DNA of 64,000 nt from Pseudidiomarina aestuarii (GTDB taxonomy: Bacteria > Pseudomonadota > Gammaproteobacteria > Enterobacterales > Alteromonadaceae). The translations under genes were made by a program, and so were the position numbers. Within the stretch, counting starts at the first letter, position 1; every line of letters starts with the position of its first letter. The DNA lies in contig NZ_PIPR01000001.1 in the NCBI RefSeq assembly GCF_003987355.1, forward strand, positions 186,001 through 250,000, given 5' to 3'. Under the pieces are notes generated by a model that saw only the letters and a list, made by a program, of their open reading frames with translations, did not search any database and was not told where the DNA came from. Positions 8,795 to 16,187 of this stretch are shown here, piece by piece.

Positions 8795-9244
8795 TTAGGC
8801 GCACTTGTCGCCTAAGGATTTTGAAAACACGATTTTACGCTCCGTGGTATCAGTCCCACCTTCTACGCCAATGATTTCGTATCCATTCGATATCAACATC
8901 TTCAACATCTGGGGATAGCGATTCATGGATTTAACTTTGATTTGCTTGTAGCCTGCGTCAATTGCCCACTGTTCTTGGTGTTTAAGCAATAGCGTGGCTA
9001 TGCCAAGCTTTCGATGTGTGGGAATGACGCCGCCTATCCAGCTATAAAATGTCTCGTTAGTTAACTGATATCCGACCTTGTAGCCAACAATAGCGTCATC
9101 TATCTTGGCGACTAGGATCAGATGAACGGCTCCTTCCATCCTAGCTTTTAGTCGCTCAAGAGTGGTTTCTCGATCAAACTCGGGTATTTGCGCACAGATG
9201 GCTACAATGTCGGCTAATGTGCCAATGTCTATTTTTATGCTCAT
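8795..9244 (-). CDS. GNAT family N-acetyltransferase
   Basis: 149 residues, single GNAT domain. The acetyl-CoA-binding motif A reads VIPTHRKLGIATLLLKHQE (around residues 82-100). The following KVKSMNRYPQMLKMLISNGYEIIGVEG is the normal beta5-alpha4 region in which the side chain usually reads N-x-G-F/Y-Y. Substrate unknown. The gene converges on ssrA; its stop lies in a 7-bp inverted repeat (TTAGGCG...CGCCTAA, 8795-8815) right behind the ssrA terminator. It belongs to an AT-richer accessory stretch running to about 12.6 kb. Confidence 0.85.
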   Translation of the reverse strand: MSIKIDIGTLADIVAICAQIPEFDRETTLERLKARMEGAVHLILVAKIDDAIVGYKVGYQLTNETFYSWIGGVIPTHRKLGIATLLLKHQEQWAIDAGYKQIKVKSMNRYPQMLKMLISNGYEIIGVEGGTDTTERKIVFSKSLGDKCA

Positions 9245-9332
9245 ATCGAAACAACTAACGAGTTTTTACAGTTCTATTCGCTATTTTATAGCACTAGCTA
9301 TTGTGATTCTTTATCCAGAAAACAGGGCTATG

Positions 9333-9875
9333 CTACTTCGCTGTCAACTCAATCGAGTATAACCAGGCACCTTTCTTTACCTCTCCCTCTTTGTCGAAAG
9401 AGACACGTACGCGACCGTTCACTTTCACGTTGTCGATTTGTTGGTTTATGCGCTGTGGCTTGTCGGTATTAATGGCAATGTCATAGTCGTTTGAGGTTAG
9501 TTGGGGTTGTCCGACACATCCATTGATTTCTGCTGGATCTATGAATCGAATGAGCTTGTGAAGAGCATCAGTATTGTCGATTACGCCGTCCTTTTGGTCA
9601 TCTAGAAGGGTTAGCGCTTTATTTGGGCTTCTAGATTTCAGCAACACATTGGGTGAGCCCTGAATTGTCTGATAAAAGCATGCGCCTAAGTCTCTTTCAA
9701 GATAGAAAACGGGGAGGTCTGGGAAGAGGAAATTATGCACACGTCTATCTTCATGCGATTCGAGCGAGACTTCGACGGTTGGTTTAAATTTTTCTATGTT
9801 TACTGATTCAGAATAAGAGGTATCCAAAACGTAAAACATAGTGGTTGTTGCCAAAAATAAGCTCGTTAACATCAT
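9333..9875 (-). CDS. Hypothetical exported or membrane-anchored protein
   Basis: Unrecognised, about 180 residues. The frame is open back to a TTG at 9929, but AAGGA at 9882-9886, six bases before the ATG-ATG at 9875, decides the start as MMLTSLFLATTTMFYVLD. That gives an N-terminal hydrophobic segment (residues 2-18), either an uncleaved anchor or a signal peptide, followed by a polar domain with two cysteines (in LGACFYQT and INGCVGQP) that could form a disulfide. The C-terminus WLYSIELTAK looks like a terminal beta strand. It has lower GC than its surroundings and no homologue I can name. Confidence 0.6.
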   Translation of the reverse strand: MMLTSLFLATTTMFYVLDTSYSESVNIEKFKPTVEVSLESHEDRRVHNFLFPDLPVFYLERDLGACFYQTIQGSPNVLLKSRSPNKALTLLDDQKDGVIDNTDALHKLIRFIDPAEINGCVGQPQLTSNDYDIAINTDKPQRINQQIDNVKVNGRVRVSFDKEGEVKKGAWLYSIELTAK

Positions 9876-10043
9876 CGAGTATCCTTTCATTTCTGGCATT
9901 GATTTGGCACCAACCAAGCCAGCGAACAAATTTGTTAACGAAGTGTAACCGAGCGTGCATTTATTGCAACGAAATAGTTTCCACTTTTCAACAATTTTCG
10001 CTAGGGTAAGTCCAACGCAAATCGCTTTGATAAGGGACTACTT

Positions 10044-10628
10044 ATGCGTAAATTTCTTCTACCACTATTGATTTCACTCGTTACTTTCAGCACCCAAGCT
10101 GCAGATGAACCGGGAGCCTGTCTTACGCCCGGCACCGATTATTTAGCGATGGAGTTCAATGCTTTTGATCAAACAATGAAGCAAGGTTGGCGTGAAGTCG
10201 CTGACCGTGAAGGTTGTGAGCTGGCGGCAGCTGATTTGATTAGAACGTATTACACGGAACATTCTGATTTGAGTGAGGGCAGGCTCGGTTTGTTGCGTTG
10301 GCACGAAGGGCAAATGCGTGCGGAAGCAGCGCAGTATGAGCAAGCGGTGGCGCTATTTCATCAAACGTATAGAGACCCCGAGAACGACAGCTTTGGCTGG
10401 AACTACTACGTTACTGCAACCATTGCGTTTATCGAGAAGGACAAAGAAAGGTTACTTGAAGCACGCGAACAACTGGCGGCGGTTGAAAAGCCATCGAGCC
10501 TGAATATGACTGACGCTAATGGGAATCCAGTGGAAATGAGATGGCCACCAAATTTGCACATCGTGGATAACTTCGTTGCGTGCTTCGGTAAGACTTATCT
10601 CGAGGCGTACAGCACCCAATGCGAATAG
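10044..10628 (+). CDS. Hypothetical secreted protein
   Basis: 194 residues, not recognised. A clear signal peptide MRKFLLPLLISLVTFSTQA precedes ADEPGACLTPG. The mature part is mostly helical, with a segment (about 85-140) that reads like a single tetratricopeptide hairpin (GQMRAEAAQYEQAVALFHQTY). Four cysteines (GACLTP, REGCELA, VACFGK, STQCE) could make two disulfides in the periplasm. No pathway can be assigned. Its signal peptide closely resembles that of the next gene, MRKFLLSLVL. Confidence 0.7.
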   Translation: MRKFLLPLLISLVTFSTQAADEPGACLTPGTDYLAMEFNAFDQTMKQGWREVADREGCELAAADLIRTYYTEHSDLSEGRLGLLRWHEGQMRAEAAQYEQAVALFHQTYRDPENDSFGWNYYVTATIAFIEKDKERLLEAREQLAAVEKPSSLNMTDANGNPVEMRWPPNLHIVDNFVACFGKTYLEAYSTQCE

Positions 10629-10738
10629 CATTCGCGGCTTTTCAAAGATCTAGCAATCTTTACGTTTTAGTGCTCGCGTACCGCAAACTTTTAGGATAAT
10701 CTGCATAACAGGAATATAACAATAAATTAGGATGATTT

Positions 10739-11647
10739 GTGCGCAAATTTTTATTGAGTTTAGTGTTGATGGGTTCGGCTTTGTTGGGGTCGAATGCGGT
10801 GTTAGCTCAGGCAACCAGCTGGGTTCCGTTTGAGCATAAGAATGGACATGTACGAATCAAGGTTGAAGTTGCGGGTATTGAGTCTTGGGCCATTATTGAT
10901 TCGGGCTCCCAGTTAAACGGCATCAACTTGGACTTTTTGGAGGAGCATGGCCTTGAGTTTAAAAGCCATTCTACGATTAAAGTCAAAGGTGTGTATGAGA
11001 CCAAAGATCGCAATATTTTCAAAGATATCCCTACCAAAATTCTTGGGTTAGAGCTGAATATGGAGCTGGTCGGGATTGATTTCGGAAGCTCTGTGACCAG
11101 TTTGTTGATTGGTGCCCCTGTATTAAATCAATTTGTAGTCCAGTTTGACTATCCAAATAGTCGTTTACGTTTTGCAAATCCGGGCACCTTTAACCTTCGT
11201 GATATCAGTAATCTAGAGATGCGTGCTCAAGATGGCACGGGCAAGCCTCTGGTCAAGGTGAACTTGAATGGTGAAAGTGACCGTTGGTTCCTGCTCGATA
11301 CGGGTAGCAGTGGTGGTTTGATGATGCCGCGCAATGTCGTTACTAGTCACGATTGGCTGGAAAAATACCCAATTGAAACCGGAATGTCGATGGGCGTGAA
11401 TGGTATGGCGCCAGTAGAGACCTTCCTTATGCCCACCGTCGGCTTTGGTCCATTTGTGCTCGAGAATGTCAAAGTAACACTGCCAGCCGAAGGCAGTCCG
11501 ATTGAGTTTGGCGAAGGTTCTCGTGATTTAGGCACCCGCATGCGCGGCGTCCAAATCAGCGGCTTAGTGGGCTACGACCTGCTCAAGCACTTCGTGCTGA
11601 CTATCGATTATCGGAATGGTGAGGGACACATCTACGTCCCGAAATAA
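10739..11647 (+). CDS. Exported retropepsin-like aspartyl protease
   Basis: 302 residues starting at GTG 10739, with TAGGA at 10728-10732 six bases upstream. A signal peptide ends near VLAQA (residue 25). Two aspartyl-protease-like halves follow: the first active-site loop IIDSGSQL holds Asp54 and the second LLDTGSSGG holds Asp187, so a pepsin-like bilobal enzyme could form within one chain. FDYPNSRLRF and IDYRNGEGHIYV are the matching closing strands of the two lobes, which supports internal duplication. Such periplasmic proteins are usually annotated as 'aspartyl protease family' with unknown substrates. The first motif has S instead of T (DSG), which retropepsins tolerate. Confidence 0.8.
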   Translation: MRKFLLSLVLMGSALLGSNAVLAQATSWVPFEHKNGHVRIKVEVAGIESWAIIDSGSQLNGINLDFLEEHGLEFKSHSTIKVKGVYETKDRNIFKDIPTKILGLELNMELVGIDFGSSVTSLLIGAPVLNQFVVQFDYPNSRLRFANPGTFNLRDISNLEMRAQDGTGKPLVKVNLNGESDRWFLLDTGSSGGLMMPRNVVTSHDWLEKYPIETGMSMGVNGMAPVETFLMPTVGFGPFVLENVKVTLPAEGSPIEFGEGSRDLGTRMRGVQISGLVGYDLLKHFVLTIDYRNGEGHIYVPK

Positions 11648-11660
11648 TGGCTGGCTATTT

Positions 11661-12494
11661 ATGAATTGCTTAAAACTGTTGTCGCTTGCGGCCGTTGTAT
11701 TACTCTCGAATGTTGCCCTGAGTGAAGAAAAGTCGGTGCTTGAGTTAGCACCAGGATATTACGAGGGGATTTTTAAAGATTACCTCGATTACAAGACTTT
11801 AGTTATCGATGTGGAGGGTAATTACGCGCTGGTAACCAGCAAAATGGCCTCTGGTTTTCGTTTGGCTAAAGCCCTGCGCTTCAGTCGTGACGACGTGGTT
11901 TGTTCAGACAGTAGCTGCATCATTAGCATATCGAGAGGCGAGGATGATAAGCGGCCAGTTCAGATACTCATGAGGCCGTCTGTTCTTGGATGGGATGTTG
12001 TTGAATCGAGAACGATTGGTGCTGGCGAGACGGTACACTACAGCTATGAGCTGCAAAGCAACAACAAGACTCCAATCCCAGCCCAATTCTTCAATTCCTA
12101 CAAAAGTTTATCTGAGCCTACGTCGCCGAACAACGATCGATATGCTGTCTCTGGATCGGTTTACATCGGTTATAGCGAAGGTGACGGAAGCCCTAATCTT
12201 ATCGTGGTTGAATTCCAAGGCGACAATAAGGCGCTAGTGCAGTCATTTGTGAATGACATGGAAAGCACAAAACAAGCTGAGTACAACGTTGAGCGAATGA
12301 GTAGTCCGACGAATGGTAGGATCTTAACTCAAAATAACTCCTACTCGGGTAGTCATATTTATCTCTACGAACTGTTAGAGCATAAGTTGATAGAAGGCTT
12401 TGATTTATGGATTGCAAAAGATGGCAGTGCGTTGCAAACCCGACGGATAAAGCTCATTCGCGTCAATCCTCACCTTAAAGAATTAAGGCGATAA
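11661..12494 (+). CDS. Hypothetical exported protein
   Basis: 277 residues from the ATG at 11661; the longer frame from 11616 overlaps the preceding gene and would bury the signal peptide. MNCLKLLSLAAVVLLSNVALS is a typical signal sequence, possibly cleaved after ALS. The rest is a soluble, beta-rich domain with no motif I recognise; DDVVCSDSSCIIS holds two close cysteines. It lies 13 bases behind the aspartyl protease gene on the same strand and is probably co-transcribed with it. The last bases overlap a hydrolase remnant on the other strand. Confidence 0.65.
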   Translation: MNCLKLLSLAAVVLLSNVALSEEKSVLELAPGYYEGIFKDYLDYKTLVIDVEGNYALVTSKMASGFRLAKALRFSRDDVVCSDSSCIISISRGEDDKRPVQILMRPSVLGWDVVESRTIGAGETVHYSYELQSNNKTPIPAQFFNSYKSLSEPTSPNNDRYAVSGSVYIGYSEGDGSPNLIVVEFQGDNKALVQSFVNDMESTKQAEYNVERMSSPTNGRILTQNNSYSGSHIYLYELLEHKLIEGFDLWIAKDGSALQTRRIKLIRVNPHLKELRR

Positions 12495-12599
12495 GTATTC
12501 ATAAGTGCTGCGCAAAAAGGCCGCCACTTTATCAAGCATCTGTTCTTTGTGACGGCTGAGTGTATGGCCGTCACCTTTGAAAATAACGAGCTCACTTGA
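12483..12599 (-). pseudogene. C-terminal remnant of an alpha/beta hydrolase
   Basis: Read on the minus strand in a frame different from the overlapping acetyltransferase, the last 38 codons give SSELVIFKGDGHTLSR, then HKEQMLDKVAAFLRST and a stop. This is the C-terminal end typical of S9/prolyl-oligopeptidase-type hydrolases, where the GDGH histidine is the catalytic one and the final helix ends in AAFL. The rest of the enzyme is missing: upstream the sequence is the end of the GNAT gene. The likely event is replacement or deletion that left the tail. Similarity is by eye. Confidence 0.55.
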
Positions 12600-13092
12600 C
12601 CAAGTAGCGGCTGACGTTCTCGTCACCGAGGGTGATGGTGGAGTGCAGTTGGCCGCCGCAAGCTTCAATCATGCGGCGTGAGGGTTCGTTATTCGTGTGG
12701 CAGTGGATGTGCACGGTTTGCACGCCAAGCTCACGTGTCTTGTCGATACTGCGTTGCATGAGTTCAATGCCTAAACCTTGCCCGCGGTAACGCGGACGAA
12801 TACCTAAGCCAATGTGGCCACCGCAGTGTTCGATCTTGGCATTGAGGCGGTGGCGGATATTGGTGCAGCCGACAATATCATTGTCGGATACCAGCCAGAG
12901 TGTGGTGCTTTGCACAAAGCCTTCGGGGATGTCGATATCCAGCCGGAAGTTCTCAATGCGCTGCAACAGTGCAGGGAAGTCGTTATGATCGAAGTCCAGT
13001 GGAAACGGATAACGCTCTTCGTCACCTAACTCAGCAATGTAATCCAGATAACTCGCTTGCAAGTCAGCAGTGGGCAGAATCAATTGATACAC
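12592..13092 (-). CDS. GNAT family N-acetyltransferase
   Basis: 166 residues, GTG start at 13092 with AGGAG about ten bases upstream. The fold is a single GNAT domain: N-terminal ADLQASYLDYIAELGDEERY resembles the family of small-molecule acetyltransferases that begin with a helix then a variable loop; the acetyl-CoA loop is LGIRPRYRGQGLGIELMQR (around 112-130); the final region TNNEPSRRMIEACGGQL has the conserved N-x-x-S-x-x-x-x-E of the GNAT beta5-alpha4 segment. Target unknown. Its 3' end overlaps the hydrolase remnant, suggesting that this gene arrived by replacement. Confidence 0.85.
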   Translation of the reverse strand: MYQLILPTADLQASYLDYIAELGDEERYPFPLDFDHNDFPALLQRIENFRLDIDIPEGFVQSTTLWLVSDNDIVGCTNIRHRLNAKIEHCGGHIGLGIRPRYRGQGLGIELMQRSIDKTRELGVQTVHIHCHTNNEPSRRMIEACGGQLHSTITLGDENVSRYLVK

Positions 13093-13219
13093 GCAGTTAC
13101 TTCTCCTCTTTTTCGCGCGATTCGTCTAAAACAACAGTGGCAAACAGCTACAGTCCTTGTACCCTAGATTGGACATCGAATCCACGTGAACCTAAACAAA
13201 AAATTCAGGAGTGTCTGGC

Positions 13220-14617
13220 ATGCAGCGCATTCAACAGTTTTGCTTGACCGGTATGATGACCGCACTGGTTGCTCTCACCGCCAGCCAAGCGCAAGCGGAC
13301 GAGACCGAAACGACAGTTAACAGCTATGCGGCGGGCTATGTGGCTGGCTTTACCTGCAGTGCTGTGTTTAACGCGAACAAAACGGCGGAGCAAATTCGCG
13401 AGCATGAGCTGACGGGTATTTACTCGCTGATTGCGGATCGGGTAAATGTGTTAGAAGCCGAGGTTGACCCAGAACAACAGTGGGTTCGGGTAAAGTATGA
13501 TGATGGCGCTCGCGAACGCATCTCGGTGTGGCGACCACGCTTAGGCTGTGTGGATCTGCCCGTTGGCGCAACGGTCGATGATGCAGAGTTGGTTAGTCGC
13601 CCATTTACCGAACAACCCAAGGCAAAAGATAGTGGTGCGCCTTGGCAGCAACGCCACCCGATAAATACACCAACGGGCAATGCTAAACTTGACCAAGTCA
13701 TTGCGCAGGCTTTTAGCAAACACTATGGTTCTGGCGCACGAACTTCTGCGGTATTGATTGCAACGCCCGAGAGCATTCTTGCTGAGCATTACATCGAGGG
13801 TTTCACACCGGAAACCTCGCAGCGGACGTGGTCGGTAGCGAAGAGTATTGCCGCCAGTATTGTTGGAGCAGCGGTGTATCAACGTGAGCTGGATGTGAAG
13901 GCGCCGGCAACGATTGCGAATTGGCAATCGCCACTGGACCCACGCGCCGAAATCACCCTTGAACACTTATTGCATATGGCCTCAGGGCTCGATAGCAATG
14001 CCGCAGGGAATCGTACGGACCGAGTCTATATGGGTGGCGGCCGAGTCGCAGATACAGCCACCACAACCGCATTGGAAGTAGAGCCAGGTAGTCGTTGGAA
14101 ATACGCCAATAATGACACCATGCTGGTGATGCGAGCCGTGCGTGAAACCTTCGCTGATCCGCAAGATTATCTAAAGTTTCCGTATGAAGCGCTGCTCGAC
14201 AAAATCGGTATGCAACACACGTTCTTAGAATCGGACTGGAATGATGATTTTATCTTGTCATCGCAGGTGTGGACGACTGCGCGTGACCTAGCACGTTTGG
14301 GCATTCTGCATTTGAATAACGGTGAGTGGCAGGGCGAGCGATTGTTGCCGGCTAATTGGCTTGAGTACATCAGTACGCCAGCTCCAGCACAGCCCAATGA
14401 AGGCGCGCCGGGCTATGGTGCGCAGTGGTGGTTATACAACGAGCGATTCCCGGAGCTGCCGAATGACACTATTGCAGCACGCGGAAATCGCGGGCAGTTT
14501 CTAGTGGTGATCCCGAGCAAAAATTTAGTGGTTGTGCGCCGCGGCTATGACATTGCGGGCGAGCCTGGCTTCAGCGAGCATGATTTCGTGCGTGATATTC
14601 TCACGGCTATGGATTAA
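13220..14617 (+). CDS. Serine beta-lactamase-like hydrolase (class C fold)
   Basis: 465 residues from the ATG at 13220; AGGAG at 13207-13211 is eight bases upstream, whereas the in-frame GTG at 13211 lies inside that site. A signal peptide covers residues 1-26. An N-terminal domain of about 120 residues with three cysteines (TCSAV, LGCVD) is unusual for the family. The penicillin-binding-protein-like domain follows with SVAK (Ser205, Lys208) and the YAN triad (Tyr295), and ends with the strand QFLVVIPSKNLVVVRRG. Such enzymes hydrolyse esters or peptides as often as beta-lactams, so antibiotic resistance should not be assumed. It converges on the DUF2256 gene with a six-base gap. Confidence 0.88.
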   Translation: MQRIQQFCLTGMMTALVALTASQAQADETETTVNSYAAGYVAGFTCSAVFNANKTAEQIREHELTGIYSLIADRVNVLEAEVDPEQQWVRVKYDDGARERISVWRPRLGCVDLPVGATVDDAELVSRPFTEQPKAKDSGAPWQQRHPINTPTGNAKLDQVIAQAFSKHYGSGARTSAVLIATPESILAEHYIEGFTPETSQRTWSVAKSIAASIVGAAVYQRELDVKAPATIANWQSPLDPRAEITLEHLLHMASGLDSNAAGNRTDRVYMGGGRVADTATTTALEVEPGSRWKYANNDTMLVMRAVRETFADPQDYLKFPYEALLDKIGMQHTFLESDWNDDFILSSQVWTTARDLARLGILHLNNGEWQGERLLPANWLEYISTPAPAQPNEGAPGYGAQWWLYNERFPELPNDTIAARGNRGQFLVVIPSKNLVVVRRGYDIAGEPGFSEHDFVRDILTAMD

Positions 14618-14623
14618 CTCGAA

Positions 14624-14767
14624 CTAAGACGTTGCCGTCTGTTTATTGCGACGGCAACGCTCCGAACAATACACCACTTCATCCCAGCATTTTTCCCATT
14701 TCTTACGCCAATTAAATGGCCGCTGACACACGGGACAAACTTTACTGGGGAGGTGCTGCTTTTTCAT
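14624..14767 (-). CDS. DUF2256 small zinc-ribbon-like protein
   Basis: 47 residues: [18 protein letters not shown], then [20 protein letters not shown] and a basic tail. This is the DUF2256 signature. Cysteines at 11, 14, 34 and 38 (CxxC...CxxxC) probably bind zinc. It is short and easily missed by gene callers. It lies 21 bases downstream of the glutaredoxin-MauE gene on the same strand and may be its co-transcribed partner. Function unknown. Confidence 0.85.
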   Translation of the reverse strand: MKKQHLPSKVCPVCQRPFNWRKKWEKCWDEVVYCSERCRRNKQTATS

Positions 14768-14788
14768 CGATCAACCCTTTGTTATAAA

Positions 14789-15529
14789 TTACATTCCGTG
14801 GGCAAAAAGCATCCACACAGCCATGGCAATCATCATCAGGTTCTCAGTCAGTGAAACGAAACCTAACGGCACATTGCTAGAACCACCTACACAGGCACAC
14901 TTCAGCTCACGTTTGTCTATATATACGGCTTTAAACACAGATACGGCCCCGATGGTACCGATAAATAAGGCAACCGGAATCGAGATCACATTTAGAATGC
15001 CACCAACCATGAGAATACCAGCTAATCCCTCGGCAAATGGGTACACGTAACCGTAACGCACCCAACGCTTCGCCAGCAGGTCATAGTTCAAAAACATGGT
15101 GGAAAAGCTTTCCACGTTCTGTAGCTTCAGCAGCGACAACACCACCATAGACAGAGCGATAAACCACTCTGCGGTTTGAATGGTCAATGCATTCCCGTAG
15201 AGAGAGAAACTCAACACCAACGAGGTCAACGCAGTCATAGAAAACAGCGCAATGACCGGCTGATAACTGGGTTTGTTAGGGTCGCGAACCGACTTACCTA
15301 AATGTTTACGAACCGCTTCATAACCACCAATACGTTCGCCACCAATAAAAGTTTGTGGCGTTGTTTTCACATCATGCTTTTCTTTGAAGGCATCAATTTC
15401 TTCACGTGAAGTCAGATGGTGATCTTCAACCTCAAACCCTTCGCGCTTTAATAGGTCTACAGTTTTCAGGCCATACGGACAGGTATGGTGCTCAGTCATC
15501 ATGCGGTAAATCACTGCTTTCTTACTCAT
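14789..15529 (-). CDS. Glutaredoxin-MauE/DoxX fusion membrane protein
   Basis: 246 residues. Residues 1-80 are a glutaredoxin/thioredoxin-fold domain: TCPYGLKTVDLL carries a single active-site cysteine (CPYG rather than CPYC), and TTPQTFIGGERIGGYEAV is the cis-proline and GSH-binding part. Residues 95-246 are a four-helix MauE/DoxX-like membrane domain ending with the conserved loop KCACVGGSSNVPLGFVS, whose two cysteines face the redox partner in MauE-type proteins. Function is probably electron transfer across the inner membrane or metal/redox homeostasis. A MerR-family gene is divergent from it, the usual arrangement for a regulator and target. AAGGAGATG precedes the ATG at the proper distance. 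Confidence 0.88.
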   Translation of the reverse strand: MSKKAVIYRMMTEHHTCPYGLKTVDLLKREGFEVEDHHLTSREEIDAFKEKHDVKTTPQTFIGGERIGGYEAVRKHLGKSVRDPNKPSYQPVIALFSMTALTSLVLSFSLYGNALTIQTAEWFIALSMVVLSLLKLQNVESFSTMFLNYDLLAKRWVRYGYVYPFAEGLAGILMVGGILNVISIPVALFIGTIGAVSVFKAVYIDKRELKCACVGGSSNVPLGFVSLTENLMMIAMAVWMLFAHGM

Positions 15530-15557
15530 AACACATCTCCTTCTCAGTAGAAGACTC

Positions 15558-15600
15558 TTGTTGGAGCCGAGTGACTAGCTTAAACTGCGTACCATGGTAC
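15558..15600 (+). promoter_or_regulatory. merR promoter and overlapping palindrome
   Basis: TTGTTG (15558-15563), a 17-bp spacer and TAAACT (15581-15586) form a sigma-70 promoter whose predicted start falls at or next to the ATG at 15594. A perfect 12-bp palindrome GTACCATGGTAC (15589-15600) covers that start codon, and ACTC/GAGT arms flank an 11-bp centre in the spacer region. No Shine-Dalgarno sequence precedes the ATG, so a leaderless, autoregulated transcript is plausible. Confidence 0.45.
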
Positions 15601-16022
15601 AGAGTCAAGACTTAAATTTCACCATTAGCAAACTGGCAGCACATTGTGGTGTCGGTGTAGAAACTGTGCGCTTTTACCAGCGTAATGAGTTGTTGGAGAT
15701 CCCGCAAGCACAGCAAGGAGCAACTCGCCGTTATGGGCAGGCACATGTTGAACGTCTTCAATTCATTAAAAAGGCGCAATTAGCTGGTTTTACATTGCGC
15801 GAAATCAAACAGCTGATCGCCCTCGACAGCACGGAGGAGCGCTCGCAAGTACTTGCCTTAGCGCAAGAACGGCTGCAGGACATTGAGCGCAAGATCATAG
15901 ATCTACATGACGCGAGAGACGCTCTCAGCCAACTCGTAAACGCCTGTCAAACCGGTCATGCCGGACCTTGCCCCATCATCGAATCCTTCGAAACATCCTC
16001 CTCAAAAAATAAAGTTGTATAA
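15594..16022 (+). CDS. MerR family transcriptional regulator
   Basis: 142 residues. The winged-helix DNA-binding domain (residues 8-75: FTISKLAAHCGVGVETVRFYQR, then ATRRYGQAHVERLQFI) is closely MerR-like. A long dimerisation helix (85-115) leads to the metal-binding loop VNACQTGHAGPCPIIESF. Its two cysteines match Cys117 and Cys126 of mercury MerR, but the third ligand (Cys82, at the start of the dimer helix) is absent: the segment reads DSTEERSQ. So it resembles MerR yet probably senses another metal or redox signal. It faces the glutaredoxin-MauE gene, its likely target. Translation seems to start without a ribosome site. Confidence 0.85.
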   Translation: MVQSQDLNFTISKLAAHCGVGVETVRFYQRNELLEIPQAQQGATRRYGQAHVERLQFIKKAQLAGFTLREIKQLIALDSTEERSQVLALAQERLQDIERKIIDLHDARDALSQLVNACQTGHAGPCPIIESFETSSSKNKVV

Positions 16023-16187
16023 AAAATAGTGAGTTACTATTAACAAAGTAAATTAACACGATCTTTACTTGTTGATCTGACAACAGGCTGCTACCTTCTG
16101 TGAATAATGGATGAAATTTAGCCTGCACAAAGGATTGTGGTCGGCGGGTGGAAAACAATAAGAACACATCAACAAGGTCAAATAATA

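Noticed and set aside
8700-8800. ssrA 3' end as an integration (att) site for an island
   Set aside because: No second copy of the ssrA end and no integrase, excisionase or phage gene was found in the following 10 kb.
12814-13247. Plus-strand open frames opposite the second GNAT gene
   Set aside because: They mirror codon usage of the GNAT gene on the other strand and have no ribosome site or recognisable domain.
13220-14617. Antibiotic-resistance beta-lactamase
   Set aside because: The SxxK and YxN motifs are shared by many esterases and peptidases; an N-terminal extra domain and lack of resistance context make the claim unsupported.
16025-16041. Terminator after merR (AATAGT/ACTATT)
   Set aside because: A six-base AT-rich stem with no T-run is too weak to call.
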